Below are positions 50,291 through 61,816 of a DNA stretch of 64,000 bases, in pieces. The position numbers were made by a program, and so were the translations under genes. How positions within the stretch are numbered: position 1 is the first letter of the stretch; every line of letters begins with the position of its first letter. Origin of the DNA: Fomes fomentarius (taxonomy: Eukaryota > Basidiomycota > Agaricomycetes > Polyporales > Polyporaceae). The stretch covers positions 1,612,001-1,676,000 of the forward strand of contig JABYQN010000005.1 in NCBI GenBank assembly GCA_022606135.1, written 5' to 3'. The notes under the pieces are model-generated. The model was not told the origin of the DNA. It ran no database searches and saw only the letters and a list, made by a program, of their open reading frames with translations.

Positions 50291-50819
50291 AGTGCCATGC
50301 GGAGATCACCCGTAGGTCCGGACCTGCGGTGTCGTCGAGGACGCTGACAGTGAGATCCGCGACCCCCAGCACCTCGACGTCGATGGTGAGAAGTCCCTGC
50401 TCGTCGTGAAGAACGGTTCAGCCACGAGACTACCGTCGGCCGCGCCAACGGTCTCGGAACCTTACCGCGCACCTACAATGGACATTGTGCACACCTCCCT
50501 CGAGATCGCAGTCTTGTATGACAACAAACACAAACACGAACACGGCAAGTTTTCCGACGCTGGTGACTCCAGGTCCATCGTCCTCGCAAGGGACGGTCGC
50601 ATCGTCGGACTTCTCACTGGCAGTGCAGGCCCAAATCGACATCACGTACCTCACCTCCCACTGTCAGTGGGTCGAGAAGCAGGTCAAGGCCAAGTTCCCG
50701 GGCTGCTTCCTTTTACGATGTCGTCCAGTAGGTATGTCACGAGCACAGACAGGATTCAGACGTCTACGACCCTCAGTACGATACAGACGAGAAAAAGAGA
50801 CAATGTAGGGCTACAGTGA
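50291..50819 (+). pseudogene. Decayed trypsin-like serine-protease-like gene
   Basis: Pieces in three frames line up with one protein: DPQHLDVDGEKSLLVVKNG in one frame, TTVGRANGLG in a second, then EIAVLYDN and FSDAGDSRSIVLARDGRIVG back in the first, then IDITYLTSHCQWVEKQVKAK with FPGCF in another. The order, with a GDSGS-like nucleophile motif mutated to GDSRS and a closing WVEKQVKAKFPGC, matches intracellular serine-protease-like proteins of basidiomycetes. At least two frameshifts and the Gly to Arg change at the oxyanion site mean it is not functional. The N-terminal part with the catalytic His was not located. Confidence 0.55.
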
Positions 50820-53790
50820 GGAGGGAACAGGGTCCGTCGGCCCATCGGTGTCCGCATCTAGATTGAACGCAGTCCGTCTCAGAATATCCCGCTCGTACTC
50901 GTCAAGCTGTATCCATCGTGCTTCTTCCCATATTCTCCGTTGTGAGTTGCGCGTCCGGCGCGCCGTACCGTCGGCGGTCTGCATGCTTGTACTGTAAGCC
51001 AACAAGCGCATGTCGTCGACCCTGGCCATATAGCGTATCCAGGGCTCGTAGTCCATGAAGATTGCGCTCGGATCACGGACAAGCTGTTCGCGACTGACGT
51101 ACAGCTTGTCCAGAGTGGGGAGGAGGGCGGCGCAGTGGGAAGTGTGCAGGGCAGGAAGATCTGGAGTGGTGTCGCCAAAGAGGTTATTTGAGCCGGGAAA
51201 GTGATGTTCATAGAACGTGGCGAGTTCGTCAACCATCATGTCGTCGCGGTCGTACGTAGAGAAAGTGACTGGCAGGTGTGAATGGACGTCACTGGGTGTT
51301 GCAGTAAGAGGTTTGGAGCCGACGACGTCGTCAGAGCAAGGAGACGCGCTATAAGCCAGCAAGTCCTAGTGATGTCGTAACGATGAACATGTTGATAGGC
51401 TTGAAAGATGGAGCGACTCACCCGCAACACCTCAGAGTGAGGCCGCCGGAGACCACTATCCGCGAATGAGCTCAACTCTATGGCTCTAGCCATGCCTGCC
51501 AGCCTGTCGATCGACTGGTCATCGTCGTTCAGAGGTAGAGGTTCCCTTCTACCCGAGATGGATGTACCAAGCTGTATGCGGTTCACAGTACGCCGCAGGT
51601 CGGGGATCACAGGAGGTTGTCGAGGGTGCAATAGCTTATCTATGTTGCGTTCTGTGTTCTCGCCGCTCAGACCTTGGTATAGGCCATCTACGACTGCGCT
51701 GTCAACCAAGCGGTGCTCAGATAAAGACAGTACTTGAAGGTATGAGACCGCGAGTGGAGATGGGCAGGGAAAGAAGGGCAACACAATCTGCAGAGGCAAA
51801 TCCCGCAATGGTACCAGCGAGATGTCTGGAGACAGATGGTTACATCGCAGAACAAGTATTCTCAAGCACAGAAGCGCACCATTGCAAGTCATCACTACAG
51901 GTCTCCGGCATTCCTTGATGATCTTGACAATTGTGGGCCAAAAATTCGTATCCTCGCGGTAGAGAATATCCACCTCCTCGAGCAACACGATCGATTGGCT
52001 GATCTCTGTCGGTACCGGCTTCGTGGCGGATTCCACGAAATCCTGAGCGACATCCGTAGTTCCATCCTGCACGTGCTCAGCTTCGTCCTCAGACATCACG
52101 CGCTTCGCGAAGAAGTCAAGTCTCTTCTTTCCAGAAGGTTGGCCCTTCGCTGTGCTAGGTGTTTGCTTGACGAGGTGGTTCTTCCCTACCTCCCCAATGA
52201 GCTTCTGTAGTGCCGCGCCACTGCGCTCACCGATACCAGGATAGACTTCGAAGACGTCCCAGCCAAGCTCCTCGGCGCATGCATAGATGGATGCCGTCTT
52301 ACCGCATCCAGGTGGTCCAGCGAGAAGTATTGTGTTGTACACGGTGTCGCCAAATTTCGGTGGCATGTAGGAGAATGGGGGGATATTGTCGCAGGGGATT
52401 ATTGAAGGTTGTTCGGGTGTCTCGAGTATCGCGACGTCTTCCAAAGCATTATTGTCTACTTCTGGACGCTTCAGCCGAGTTAGTTGTTGTGAAGCGGACT
52501 CGGCATCTAGAATGCTGAATAAGTCCAAGGGATCCTCCCCCTCCGACTCGTCCGCTATCCATGCATCCTCTGGCTCCTCAGAGTCCACTCGTCGTCGCTT
52601 CCGCTGCACATCGCGAACAATTCGCGGACGCTTGATGCCTCGCGTGGCCTGGGAAGTCTTCGCCTTCGAAGCTTTCTTTTTGCCCTTGTTGTCCGACGGT
52701 ATTGCGTTAGGGGTGGCCGTTTGGGCTCCATGTATGTGAAGCTTCAAGGCCAGCAGCCAGTCTCGAAGATAGAGGGAAGATTGCTCGTTACCTAAGACCT
52801 CGTCAGCGCGCTTCGGCCTCCATTTGTCATTCCACAATAAACTCGCTTCGCCGATTCCGTCAGAAGACTCGGAGACACTTGGGGGAGGTCTCTCTAGAAA
52901 GCGGCGTATGGCGGGGTATGTACGATGATTTGGTGGTATGCTGCTAGTGACTCGGTCGTAGTCCGAAGTGTCCGCGGAGCCGATGGAGTGCTTTGGAGAT
53001 GGTTCAGGGCCACTTGTGGAGTCACGGAGGTTAGAGTAAATAGTAGGACCCGCCTTCTCTCCGCTGGCCTTCAGCAAATGCGACGGCACATCCCGGCGAG
53101 AGAACTGCGAGAGAGGTACGTTGTAGGTAGTCTGTGGACCTTGTACGTGCTGGGTGACACTGTCAGGGAATGGAGCAGAAGGTTTGCTGGAGGATGTCCC
53201 GTAGAGTCTTTGCGGCGACGCTCGTTCATTCCGTGTTTTTCGAGGAGCGAAGATCGAGTACACAGCTTTTGGAGGGGCGGTGGAGGGCGCAGCAGAAGGC
53301 CTGGGTGAGGGTGCTGGGGACGAGGTGGGGCTACTATCGGCGATGACTATAGGTATGTCTCGACTACCTCCGGGTCCGTCTGCCATACCTGAAGCATAGT
53401 TGGAATCATCGAACACACTGCTGACAATGAGCTCACCATCGGCTGTACCCTGTCCAGATGACTCCCCACGCTCATCCTCTTCATTTGCGGTGATCGGACT
53501 AGAGGAGTGCAGTTCTTCAGGAACCGGTTCCACATCTGACGAGAGTATGTCAATGATGTCTTCTCCCTCATGGGTAGAGCCGTTCTCTGAGGGCGCAATT
53601 GATGTCGCAGGTGTGCTCTTCTTTGACGAGGAACGGACTACGAATGCATCTAGCAAGGATGTTTGGCGTCGAAACTAGATGTCAGGTGGTGTTTTCGTCA
53701 GTGATGAGCCGCTGTTCATGATGATATATGATGACTGACAGTGTCAGCCTTTGTCTTCCGTGCGTTTCGCTTCTTAGCGGAGCCAGTCAT
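50811..53790 (-). CDS. elg1: Elg1/ATAD5-like PCNA-unloading AAA+ protein
   Basis: First exon from ATG 53790 (MTGSAKKRNARKTKADT) joins FRRQTSLLDAFVVRSSSKK. Then SLLWNDKWRPKRADEVLGN, Walker A LLAGPPGCGKTASIYACAEE, a Walker B-like SIVLLEEVDILYREDTNFW, and VMTCNDISLVPLRDLPLQ across a spliced intron. This is the RFC-like ATPase module of Elg1/ATAD5, which removes PCNA from chromatin after replication and is antagonistic to damage tolerance. The N-terminal half is disordered and Ser/Pro/acid-rich, as in the family. The C-terminal part includes FYEHHFPGSNN and DEYERDILRRTAFN. Stop TAG at 50811. Intact. Confidence 0.9.
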
Positions 53791-55924
53791 AGAGAGCAGG
53801 GAGGAAGATAGAGACAGAGAGGCTGGCCGCTGAGAGACGTGGTTCGCGTCAGCCAAACGCGTCCCGAAACGCGCGCGCGTTTGGACAGTCACGTGCATAG
53901 CTGAACGCGTCGTCCACGTGAGTTGCCCCAAACCTGCCCTGAATGAATGCTGAGATATACTTAAGCCCGGATCACTTGTCTGATTACCTTCAATGGACTC
54001 CTCCACGACGCGCTGACAGACAGTCAGCCACCGTGAAGAGGCTACCCAGGACGGTTGGTGAGTCTCGATGCTCGATGTCTGTATGTTGAAAGCTTATAGC
54101 AGTTGTATCTGTCAGCTTGCGCCGACCGATGTTGCACGTTGGGTGCGCATTGCGACGGGCAGATAGTGACTAGTGGCGCTGGAGTAAGATATGCCAATGG
54201 TCAATCTTTCACATTCGGGCGCTGACATCGATTTGTTGACAGTGAGGCCGGGCGACACAAGGCTGACACTGAACCAGGAGGTGCTGCGCCGATGTCTCAG
54301 AGCAGATCGGGCGAGCAAGGAATGCGTCGCGCCGACTTAGGGAGAGGACTGGGCGAGTACAGAGGTCAGTTGTCAGGGGCAGGTCGACGCGCCAACAGGA
54401 TGGACCTGTGGTTGAGCGGTCGAGGAACTTGCAAGTGTTGGGTGCCCGAGTGCTGTTGTGTGCGTATCGCTTGCGATGTTTCACGCTCCCCCTTTCTAAC
54501 ATTGGTTCGATATATGTCACAGCGCGCACACGAATATGGGCATGCGTCTACCAACGTACGCCTTGGACTGATTCAGTCCGCCTGCGACTATTAGTTGCGC
54601 CGGTCAGCCAATCTAGATGACCGGGAACATTTCGTCCTTGATCTCGATTGACGACCGTGGAATAGCAAATCAATTACCCCAGGACATCCCGACCGCCCTC
54701 TCGTTCTATGCCTTAGCTCCATTTCTGAGTGAAGATGGGGATGTAGAATGTGCTTGCGGTGGTTGTGTAGTGTTATATAACATGATTTGGTCAATTTGAT
54801 CATGTTGTGTACCACCATCCTTGCGCTGCTGTGCGAAAGGAGCCTTTGACCGTATTCAGACCGAAATCGCATAGTTCGGTGTTGGCTCATGCCGTGCAGA
54901 CGGGTACGTGGCTACGATTCAAAGTTGGCAGTATTTTGTTTGGAATCCTCGTTTATTGCCCGAGAGGGCCGAGCCCTACGGTAGGCAGTACTCAACGAAG
55001 TACTACAGAGTACAGATGTACCTTGTGGTGGAGTTGGGAGTGATGAAGTCGCTGAAGCCGCCTGCGGAATTACAGGGAGCCACTCACATACCAAATCAGA
55101 ACACCGTTGTCAACAGTGGGGCTCGAGTGGGGTTGAGGAGCAAACGAACCTCCGAATCGACCGGGAGACCGGTTTATCTGGAACTCCACCACCGACATGT
55201 CCGGGGTTTCCTCTCGCTCCGCAAAGGGTCCGGGTTCCAATATTAATCTCCTCAGGCTCCGAGTCACTCGCTAACTGCATATTCCGGTGGCACTTGGGGC
55301 ACGTTGCTTGTGGAAACACATTAACATGAATATAGGCGATGTGCTGTACCGACGACGCATCATGGACTGGAGAGGTCGTCTTGCAAGATGTTATAAGGCT
55401 CACTTACATCCCCTACTTCGCTAGTGACAAGATGCTATCGCCTAACTCGAACAGAAGTCGTACTGTGTTGGGTGAGTATTGTTATCTTCCGTGTTGCACA
55501 CGCATAGTTGACTGTGTCACTGAGAAGGCCCACATCGGATATTGACCCAAACACACCCGATAGTCGCAGAGCCAGTTCCGCTGTCACCGGCTCCGAGCGC
55601 GTCCGTTCGACAAGCAGATGGCAAGACTGTTGGCCTCCACGAGAGATGCGTGAATCGGGTGCAGGGTGATGAACGACCGCCTCCAAGATGTAGGCCTCAC
55701 TCCAGTGAAGTATAGGTCAAAAGGGTGACAACACAATCACATTAGTTACACAAGATGATCAGGACAAGATAGATGAGAAGGAACACAAGAGAGCCGTGGA
55801 GGAGCTTGTGGGCTCGTGGATGGATCGACTGCAGCAGATGAGCATTATAGTGGGTCATATTCAGATATGATGTAATGGTCCAGCGTGCTGAGGTGATAGT
55901 CCACAGACTACCTTCTTCGCAGCC
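53791..55924. other. Gene-poor region between Elg1 and the three-helix protein
   Basis: About 2.1 kb. It contains Elg1 promoter sequence near 53791-54000. A minus-strand frame near 55310 shows a lone CPKC-H motif, but no gene could be assembled. I see nothing else. Confidence 0.35.
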
Positions 55925-56479
55925 ATGGAGGCACAGTTGGTTGGAAGCACGCTGCCGCTCAACCAGACACGAAGCACCTACGTGAACCAAGTCGCCAATT
56001 CCGCTCTGACCGGCGCGCTGGTCATGCACGTATTCGCCGCCATCATGTCCTTCTTCTCCGCCTTCTTCCTCATCCGTTACAAGCTCGCACTGGCGAAGCA
56101 AGTCAACAAGGATGTTGAGAAAGGCGCGTCAGAAGGATCGGCACAACATGCAGGTGGTCAAAACGCACGATCATCCTCGCACTCGCCGCCGATGGATCCG
56201 GGGCTGCCTGCGATATTCTCGTCCAACCCGCATCTGGAGCAGGTTGGGCCGTTCAGGAGAGGGCAGCCACCGACGCAGCTGCTTGACCACTGTCACTCCC
56301 TGTGCATGTGGCTTGCCGCGATTGGGTTTGTCCTCGCGATGGCAGGCGTGGTGTGCTTCGCGTGGTCGCGACTGGCGCTGAGCAGTGCCATCTTTGCGTC
56401 AGGATGCATGGGCGTATGTCTATTGACGAGCCTGGCGGCGTTCTTCTGGCCAGCGTCGTCTGGCCATGGAAAGCGATGA
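55925..56479 (+). CDS. Small membrane protein with about three transmembrane segments
   Basis: Single-exon frame of 184 residues from ATG 55925. Hydrophobic stretches lie around residues 28-53 (ALTGALVMHVFAAIMSFFSA), 124-148 (LCMWLAAIGFVLAMAGVVCF) and 151-174 (LALSSAIFASGCMGVCLLTS). Between them is a hydrophilic Ser/Pro-rich loop. N-linked glycosylation is possible at Asn13 (NQTR). I recognise no family. It reads as a fungal-specific membrane protein; the gene is complete, ends in a TGA, and sits just upstream of the second Cdc1-type gene. Confidence 0.65.
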   Translation: MEAQLVGSTLPLNQTRSTYVNQVANSALTGALVMHVFAAIMSFFSAFFLIRYKLALAKQVNKDVEKGASEGSAQHAGGQNARSSSHSPPMDPGLPAIFSSNPHLEQVGPFRRGQPPTQLLDHCHSLCMWLAAIGFVLAMAGVVCFAWSRLALSSAIFASGCMGVCLLTSLAAFFWPASSGHGKR

Positions 56480-56977
56480 GAGCCGGAAGCAAAATGGAAG
56501 CATGGTCGGTTATATGTAGCCAGGGCTGCGTCGAGACGTCATGGGTCATGAGGTCACACTCCCGCGTAGATCTGCGATCGGATTAATTACTTATGTACAT
56601 AGATCAGCTTTCATGTCGTCGCTAGCTTTGTACCATACCACAACGTCCTCGCTGCTCCTCTTCGTCCTCCGACGCGACTGGGTCCAGCGCGCCATGCTCA
56701 TTGTCGCAGCGGAAGCAAGACGGCGAAGAGCGCAGAAAGTGCGGCGGCGGCAGGGCGGGCCCACGTGGGAAGGCCGGCTTCGTTGACAGCTCCACTGGCC
56801 CTGTTCATCTCCCTTGGGCGAGGCACGTCCCTCTGCCTCGAGGCCACCGTCTTTTCTTTGTCTGTCCCCGCCGACGTCCACGCTCGCGAGCAGGCAGCAC
56901 CCCGATTATCGCGCGCGCATATCACTCGTCCTCGTCCTTCACGAACACAGAGCACCTCACGCTTGAGCTTCTTTGCC
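56480..56977. other. Promoter side of the second Cdc1-type gene
   Basis: Intergenic, with open frames on both strands but no motif. Confidence 0.4.
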
Positions 56978-59205
56978 ATGTTAACGGCATCCATACTTCG
57001 CCGCTCTCTAGGCTCTTGGTTTGCCAGTTGGGGCATCTTGGACTGGCTTAGGCTTCTCTGGTGCATCACGGTGGGCTGGTATGAGTTCGCTGCTTTCCTG
57101 TGGGCACTCTCCCCGTGTTCCTGGCCAGACCACTCCTTATCCCCGGTATGTGCGCCTCTTCTCGACGTCGCGGTTGACCTCACCTGTCCGCCATTCACGG
57201 CTTCACAGGCACCAGAACGGCCAGCTCACCTTCTCCTGGTTGCCGACCCCCAGGTTCGGGATCTGTTAACGTCAAAAGCAGCGGGCTTTGCCGCAATTCG
57301 CCAGCATCTCATCGACCTCACGCTCAAGAGGCATTGGTTCTTTGCTTCACAGAAGAAGCCCGATATTGTGATATTTCTCGGCGACATACTCGCTTCGTGG
57401 CGTTTCATTCGGTCCGACGAAGAGTGAGTGCCTGCTCGCGGTCCTATACATGTTATGTCGGAATCGTATGCCCACACGATGTCTTGGTCTGCCCACCAGA
57501 TACGAGCGCAACTACAACAAGTTCTTGGCTATCTTCCGCTTAGATCGTCGAATCCCGTCGTACTTTATTCCCGGCAACAACGATGTAGGGTATGTCTTTA
57601 GCCTCTGAATATCCATTTGCAGGTAGCTAATGCTCACTGAACAGGTTGAACATCGACTCCGCTATCGCTCGTCAAGCGCGTCATCGATTTACGACACATT
57701 TTGGAGCGCTGAATCAGAGGATATCTGTCCGTAATCATACTCTCGTAATGTTGGATGCTGCGGGTCTTGTGGAGGAAGACTATCAGCGAGCGGTCAAGTA
57801 CATTGAATATGAGCATTGGACGCCACTTCCTCGGGGTTCGGTAGAGTTTGTTCATTCCTTACGAGAAATTGGTAAGCATCCTCCGGCTTCACGAGCAAAC
57901 AGAGTTAGCAATTCAGGTTGCATGTATAAGCAGACGCTCCCAAGCCCGCAATACTCTTCACACACATACCACTCCATCGTCCCGACACAGCGTCGTGTGG
58001 TCCCCTTCGTGAACGCGGAACAATCCGTCGTGGCGTTGGTCCTAGTTATCAGAACACCCTCGGGAAAAAGACTACCACCTTCCTGCTCCAAGCTGTCACA
58101 CCAGAGATTGTGTTCAGGTGTGTCCTTATGGCTTCTTTGCCACACCATTCTTCTTTGACACAACTCTGTCCCATCCAACAGTGCAGATGACAAGGACTAT
58201 TGCGATTATGTCCACGTTCCACCAAAAGACATCATTGTCGACTCGGAAGAACGTGTGAAGGAGAACAAGACCGACAGTCCCAAGCCGCAGAACGTCCGAG
58301 AGATCACTCTCAAAACGTTCGCACCCTCCTCTGAGATCGAACATCCCGGGTTTCAACTCCTTTCTCTCACCTATCCCTCGGCATCTACCCACACTCCCGC
58401 ATTCGCGACGACCCCGTGCTTCCTTCCAGATTACCCATCCACTTACACATGGCGCTACCTCCCTCTCGTAGTGTTCACTACTGTCACACTCGTGTTCCTC
58501 CGCAGGAAGAAGCTGCGCACACATTCACTCCCTACCCACCTCGATTCCTCTGCTCTCCGGAATTCCTTCTCGTTGCGTAGCCTTCCCTCGGCACCATGGT
58601 CCCCGCAGCCGCATCCACCCACACCGTTTTCCTCAGACTGGACTCCAGATACTCCCGGATTCTATCGCTCAGCCAAGGGCCCACCAAGCCCGCAGGAAGA
58701 GTTCCCGAAAGGTTCCATTCGTGGCCCTCTATCCTCTTCGAGCTCCCAACCCACGGTCTCGACTCTCCACGTCCCGTCGACACCCACCTTCCGCGCAACA
58801 GCCATACCACGCACGGACGGCGACGGCTACACAAATCAGCTCCCCACCGGGCCCGCGCACATCGACGTCGACGACCTCGATGACGACGAATTCGCATACG
58901 GGCAGTACAGCCAGCGGCAACCGCTCCGTGTCAAGATCGATCGTCCCGGCGACGTGTCCCCCGCTTCGGACTCGAGCGCGAGCGCCGTGGACGAGCTTGC
59001 CTTCACCTTCACACTGTATGGCCGGCGCAGGAGGATCTCGTGCTGGACCCCGCTGTTCGCGGGGAGAGGACAGGCGCGCAGCGCGTCGTTGGGCTTGCGC
59101 AGGCGGAGCACGAGGGCGTTCGTGAAGAGGATCGGAATGGACCTTGGGTACGTTTTGTGGCCTGCGGTGCTCTTGTGGCTGGCGTTGGCGTGGCTGGTCA
59201 GCTAA
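56978..59205 (+). CDS. Cdc1/Ted1-type phosphoesterase paralogue with substituted active site
   Basis: ATG at 56978 (MLTASILRRSLGSWFASWG) opens a protein of the same plan as the gene at 42402-44311: N-terminal membrane segment, LLLVADPQVRD, IVIFLGDILASWR, YFIPGNNDVG, HIPLHRPDTASCGPLRERG, FSADDKDYCDYVH and a C-terminal membrane tail (YVLWPAVLLWLALAWLVS). Compared with the intact paralogue, GDMMDNGR has become GDILASWR, GNHD has become GNND and SGDDHDYC has become SADDKDYC, so three metal-binding positions are changed. All introns remain spliceable and the frame is open, so it may be an expressed pseudoenzyme rather than a dead gene. Confidence 0.8.
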
Positions 59206-59674
59206 GCGTTCTCCGTGCACGGTGCGTTGCGGCAGCGGAACGAATTGGACGGAAAGGACCTGTATGATCTTTGCGATGATCGATCTATGGACTCTTCATA
59301 AGTACCTCGAAACCATACACAGAATTATAGACGGTTCGCATCTTCCGCATGTTGCGGATGGACTCTACTCTGGACTCTACTCTGGACTCTACTCCCTGTA
59401 CTCTGCCTCTATGTATCACACGGATGGTGGCTTTGTATCTATCCTCGAATGTGGAACACGTCTCTGTTGTCAGACTAACAGTAGATCCAGTGCACATGCA
59501 CACATAGGTCTTTTTAGCGAAAGAGTGGGCACGTACATGGTCAACGGACGATCAGGCTACAATTCCATTTGAGTGCCGGTCGTTCTTTCTTTCTTGGTTG
59601 GAGTGTGTGTTGGGAGTTGGTCTGTAGACGCTACTTGTGTATCATTCTGATGCTGTCTACACAAGACAAAAGAA
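59206..59674. other. 3' flank of the second Cdc1-type gene
   Basis: Contains the short tandem repeat at 59361-59396 and the downstream flank of the tRNA-Leu gene; no gene seen. Confidence 0.4.
59361..59396. repeat. 12-bp tandem repeat, three copies
   Basis: The unit GACTCTACTCTG is repeated three times, the last with two changes. Confidence 0.8.
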
Positions 59675-59783
59675 TGACAAGAGTGGGATTTGAACCCACG
59701 CCTGGATACCCAGATGAGAAACCCGCAATTGCAGGCAAGCTTTCGCTTGAGTCACACGCCTTGGACCGCTCGGCCATCTTGCC
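59675..59783 (-). tRNA. tRNA-Leu(CAA) with intron
   Basis: On the minus strand GGCAAGA at the 5' end pairs with TCTTGTC before discriminator A. The Leu-type D arm TGGCCGAGCGGTCCAAGGCG, anticodon CAA in loop CTCAAG, a class II long variable arm (TGGGTATCCA) and T arm GTGGGTTCGAATCCCAC are all clear. An intron follows the base next to the anticodon, as is normal for this tRNA in fungi. Confidence 0.9.
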
Positions 59784-59934
59784 ATGCATTCAATGTCGGG
59801 GCTAACTGATACAATTTCCAAAGCCAATACGAAGAACGTTCACGCCGGAAAGTATGTGCATTCTCAGAAGACTACATGTTGTGATTTGTTACAGATCCGA
59901 AGACATTCCAAGCATCAGGGAAACTCCACACATC

Positions 59935-61362
59935 TCAAGCTGCCACAGCGACGCGTCGAGGAGTCTCAACGCTCAAATGAGGCGCAACCTTCGCCGCATC
60001 CATCGGTTGATAAGTCGGGATGTTCAGGTGCAACTTGTGAGCACGGCACTCGGCAAGGAAATCGGTAAACATCTATGTAGTACATGAGTCAGCATTGGTG
60101 GCGGTAATGATACAACAAAGCAACGCACCTCGATTGTGTCAAGAGGACCGCCAGCACTCTCCGGGTGGAACTGCACGCCCCACACCTTCCTGCCAGACTC
60201 GGGGGTAGACTTGATGCCCTCCACGGAAGAGTCATTGCAATTGATAAAGAATGGCTCCCAGCCCGCGGGGAAGGGATCCTGGAGCTTCAACGCGTACTGA
60301 TGGTTCTGGCTCGTCACATACACGCGACCCGCCTTGATCGAACCCGACGACGCCAACGCGAGCACAGGCTGGTTGTGTCCACGGTTACCGAAAGTCATCC
60401 GGTATGCCTCGAGACCCGCCGCCATGCCGATGACCTGGTGGCCCATGCAGATGCCGAACACGGGCTTATCCCACTCCTGCAGCGTCTTGCGCAGGTGCAG
60501 CGCAGCCTCCATGCAGTGGTTCGGGTCGCCGGGGCCATTACTAAGGAAGAGCCCATCGTAGCGGTCACGGATCTTGTTGAAGTCGTAGTTCCATGGCAGT
60601 ACAGTGACCGCTGCACCACGACGGACGAGGGACCGCAGGATGTTCGCCTTAGCACCGAAGTCGAGCACCGCGATCTTGACGTCGCCCGTAGGGTTGAGCT
60701 CGTACGGGGTCTTCGTCGAAGCTTGATCTACGAGGTTCTCGGTGGTAGGATCCCAGAATTCCTCGGGGCGAGGAGCCGCAAGAGACGCGTCAGCACCGAC
60801 AGCGAGTCGGCCAAGGGTGGTGCCTTGGTCACGGAGGAGACGAGTGATCGCACGAGTGTCGACACCTGTTATGCCAGGAACATTGTTTCGTTGACACCAT
60901 GACGCAAGGGATTCAACCGCGAGGTAGTGGGAAAACTTTTCGGCTACGTCAGCGACGACGACAGCGGTGCACTGGATCTTGTCCGATTCCAGAACGACAC
61001 CAACATCCTGGTTGTCCACGGGCGCCGTGTTGTGGGGCACGCCGTAGTTTCCGATAAGAGGGGTAGTGAAAACGAGTATTTGCCCGCGGTAGGACGGGTC
61101 GGTCATTGACTCAGTGTCTGGAAAGACACGTCAGAGTCGTGAAGGGAGCGGGTGCGGGTGCGTTCATTAACTCACAGGATGTGATGGACGTCGAGAAGAC
61201 CGTCTCTCCGAAGATGCTACGAGGCGCGCCGAACGAACGGCCAGTGAAGGACTGCCCAGTTTTGAGGTGGAGGACAGCAGGAGGCATGATTGTCGATGGC
61301 AATGCATGGGTGGCAAAGCCTCGCGAGAAACGAGTGATACGAGTTAAGTTACGAGCCAGCAT
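59935..61362 (-). CDS. arg2 / cpa1: Carbamoyl-phosphate synthase, arginine-specific small (glutamine amidotransferase) subunit
   Basis: ATG at 61362 opens a mitochondrial-type presequence (MLARNLTRITRFSRGFATHA), then AVLHLKTGQSFTGRSFGA, GETVFSTSITSYTES, LVFTTPLIGNYGVPH, ITGVDTRAITRLLRDQGTT, and the class I glutamine amidotransferase domain: IAVLDFGAKANILRSL, SNGPGDPNHC, PVFGICMGHQVIGMAAGLE (nucleophile Cys), and VWGVQFHPESAGGP (catalytic His and Glu). Last exon ends ..VAVAA with TGA at 59935. It delivers ammonia from glutamine to the large subunit for arginine synthesis. Introns lie after STSITS and after LDTIE. The leader encodes an upstream peptide at 61379-61509. Divergent with the BSD gene. 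Confidence 0.95.
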
Positions 61363-61378
61363 CTTGTCGGGGCTGCGT

Positions 61379-61509
61379 TTAATGACTGAGAAGAGAGAAA
61401 ACGAGGTCGCTGAGGTAGCTGTTTCAGGATCGTCAGTATTGAATCCTGGGCAGAAGCCTGCAAAGGATGCGATGACTCACTCGTCGCGAGTGTTCTGAGT
61501 GAAAATCAT
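61379..61509 (-). promoter_or_regulatory. Spliced uORF resembling the arginine attenuator peptide
   Basis: In the leader of the arg2/cpa1 gene an ATG at 61509 opens a 22-codon frame split by a 62-nt intron (exons 61509-61481 and 61418-61379; GTGAGT donor, CAG acceptor) and stopped by TAA 16 nt before the main ATG. The encoded peptide contains FTQ and the core DDYLSDLVF, matching the D-Y-[LI]-S-D core of the fungal arginine attenuator peptide, which stalls ribosomes at the uORF stop when arginine is high and lowers synthesis of the main protein. Confidence 0.7.
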
Positions 61510-61816
61510 CAACGAGCGGTGTCGCTCAAGCTGGGAGGGGTTTTTGTAGTCGCGGTGCGTGGCAAAGATTTTCGGTGACTCGCGTCGTGCGTATGTCAGA
61601 TTATGTATTCCGATTCCCACGAGGAAGATAGCGGTAAGATAAACATCCATGCTTATCTAAGTAAGCAAGTAGTGATTACCGCACTGATCTGGATCAATGA
61701 GCTGGTAACAGTACGCACGATTGACTGCGGCGCTTCTGCCCACGAGACCTCCGCCTCCGTCGTCCGAGACTACATTACCTCTTACCTCCTCCTTTCATGA
61801 CCACCACACGTTCACA

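Noticed and set aside
55110..55403. Minus-strand frame with CPKCHRNM
   Set aside because: A single CxxC-H pair is not enough for a zinc protein, and no flanking exons could be found.
60165..60902. 245-codon plus-strand open frame
   Set aside because: Antisense shadow of the carbamoyl-phosphate synthase subunit.
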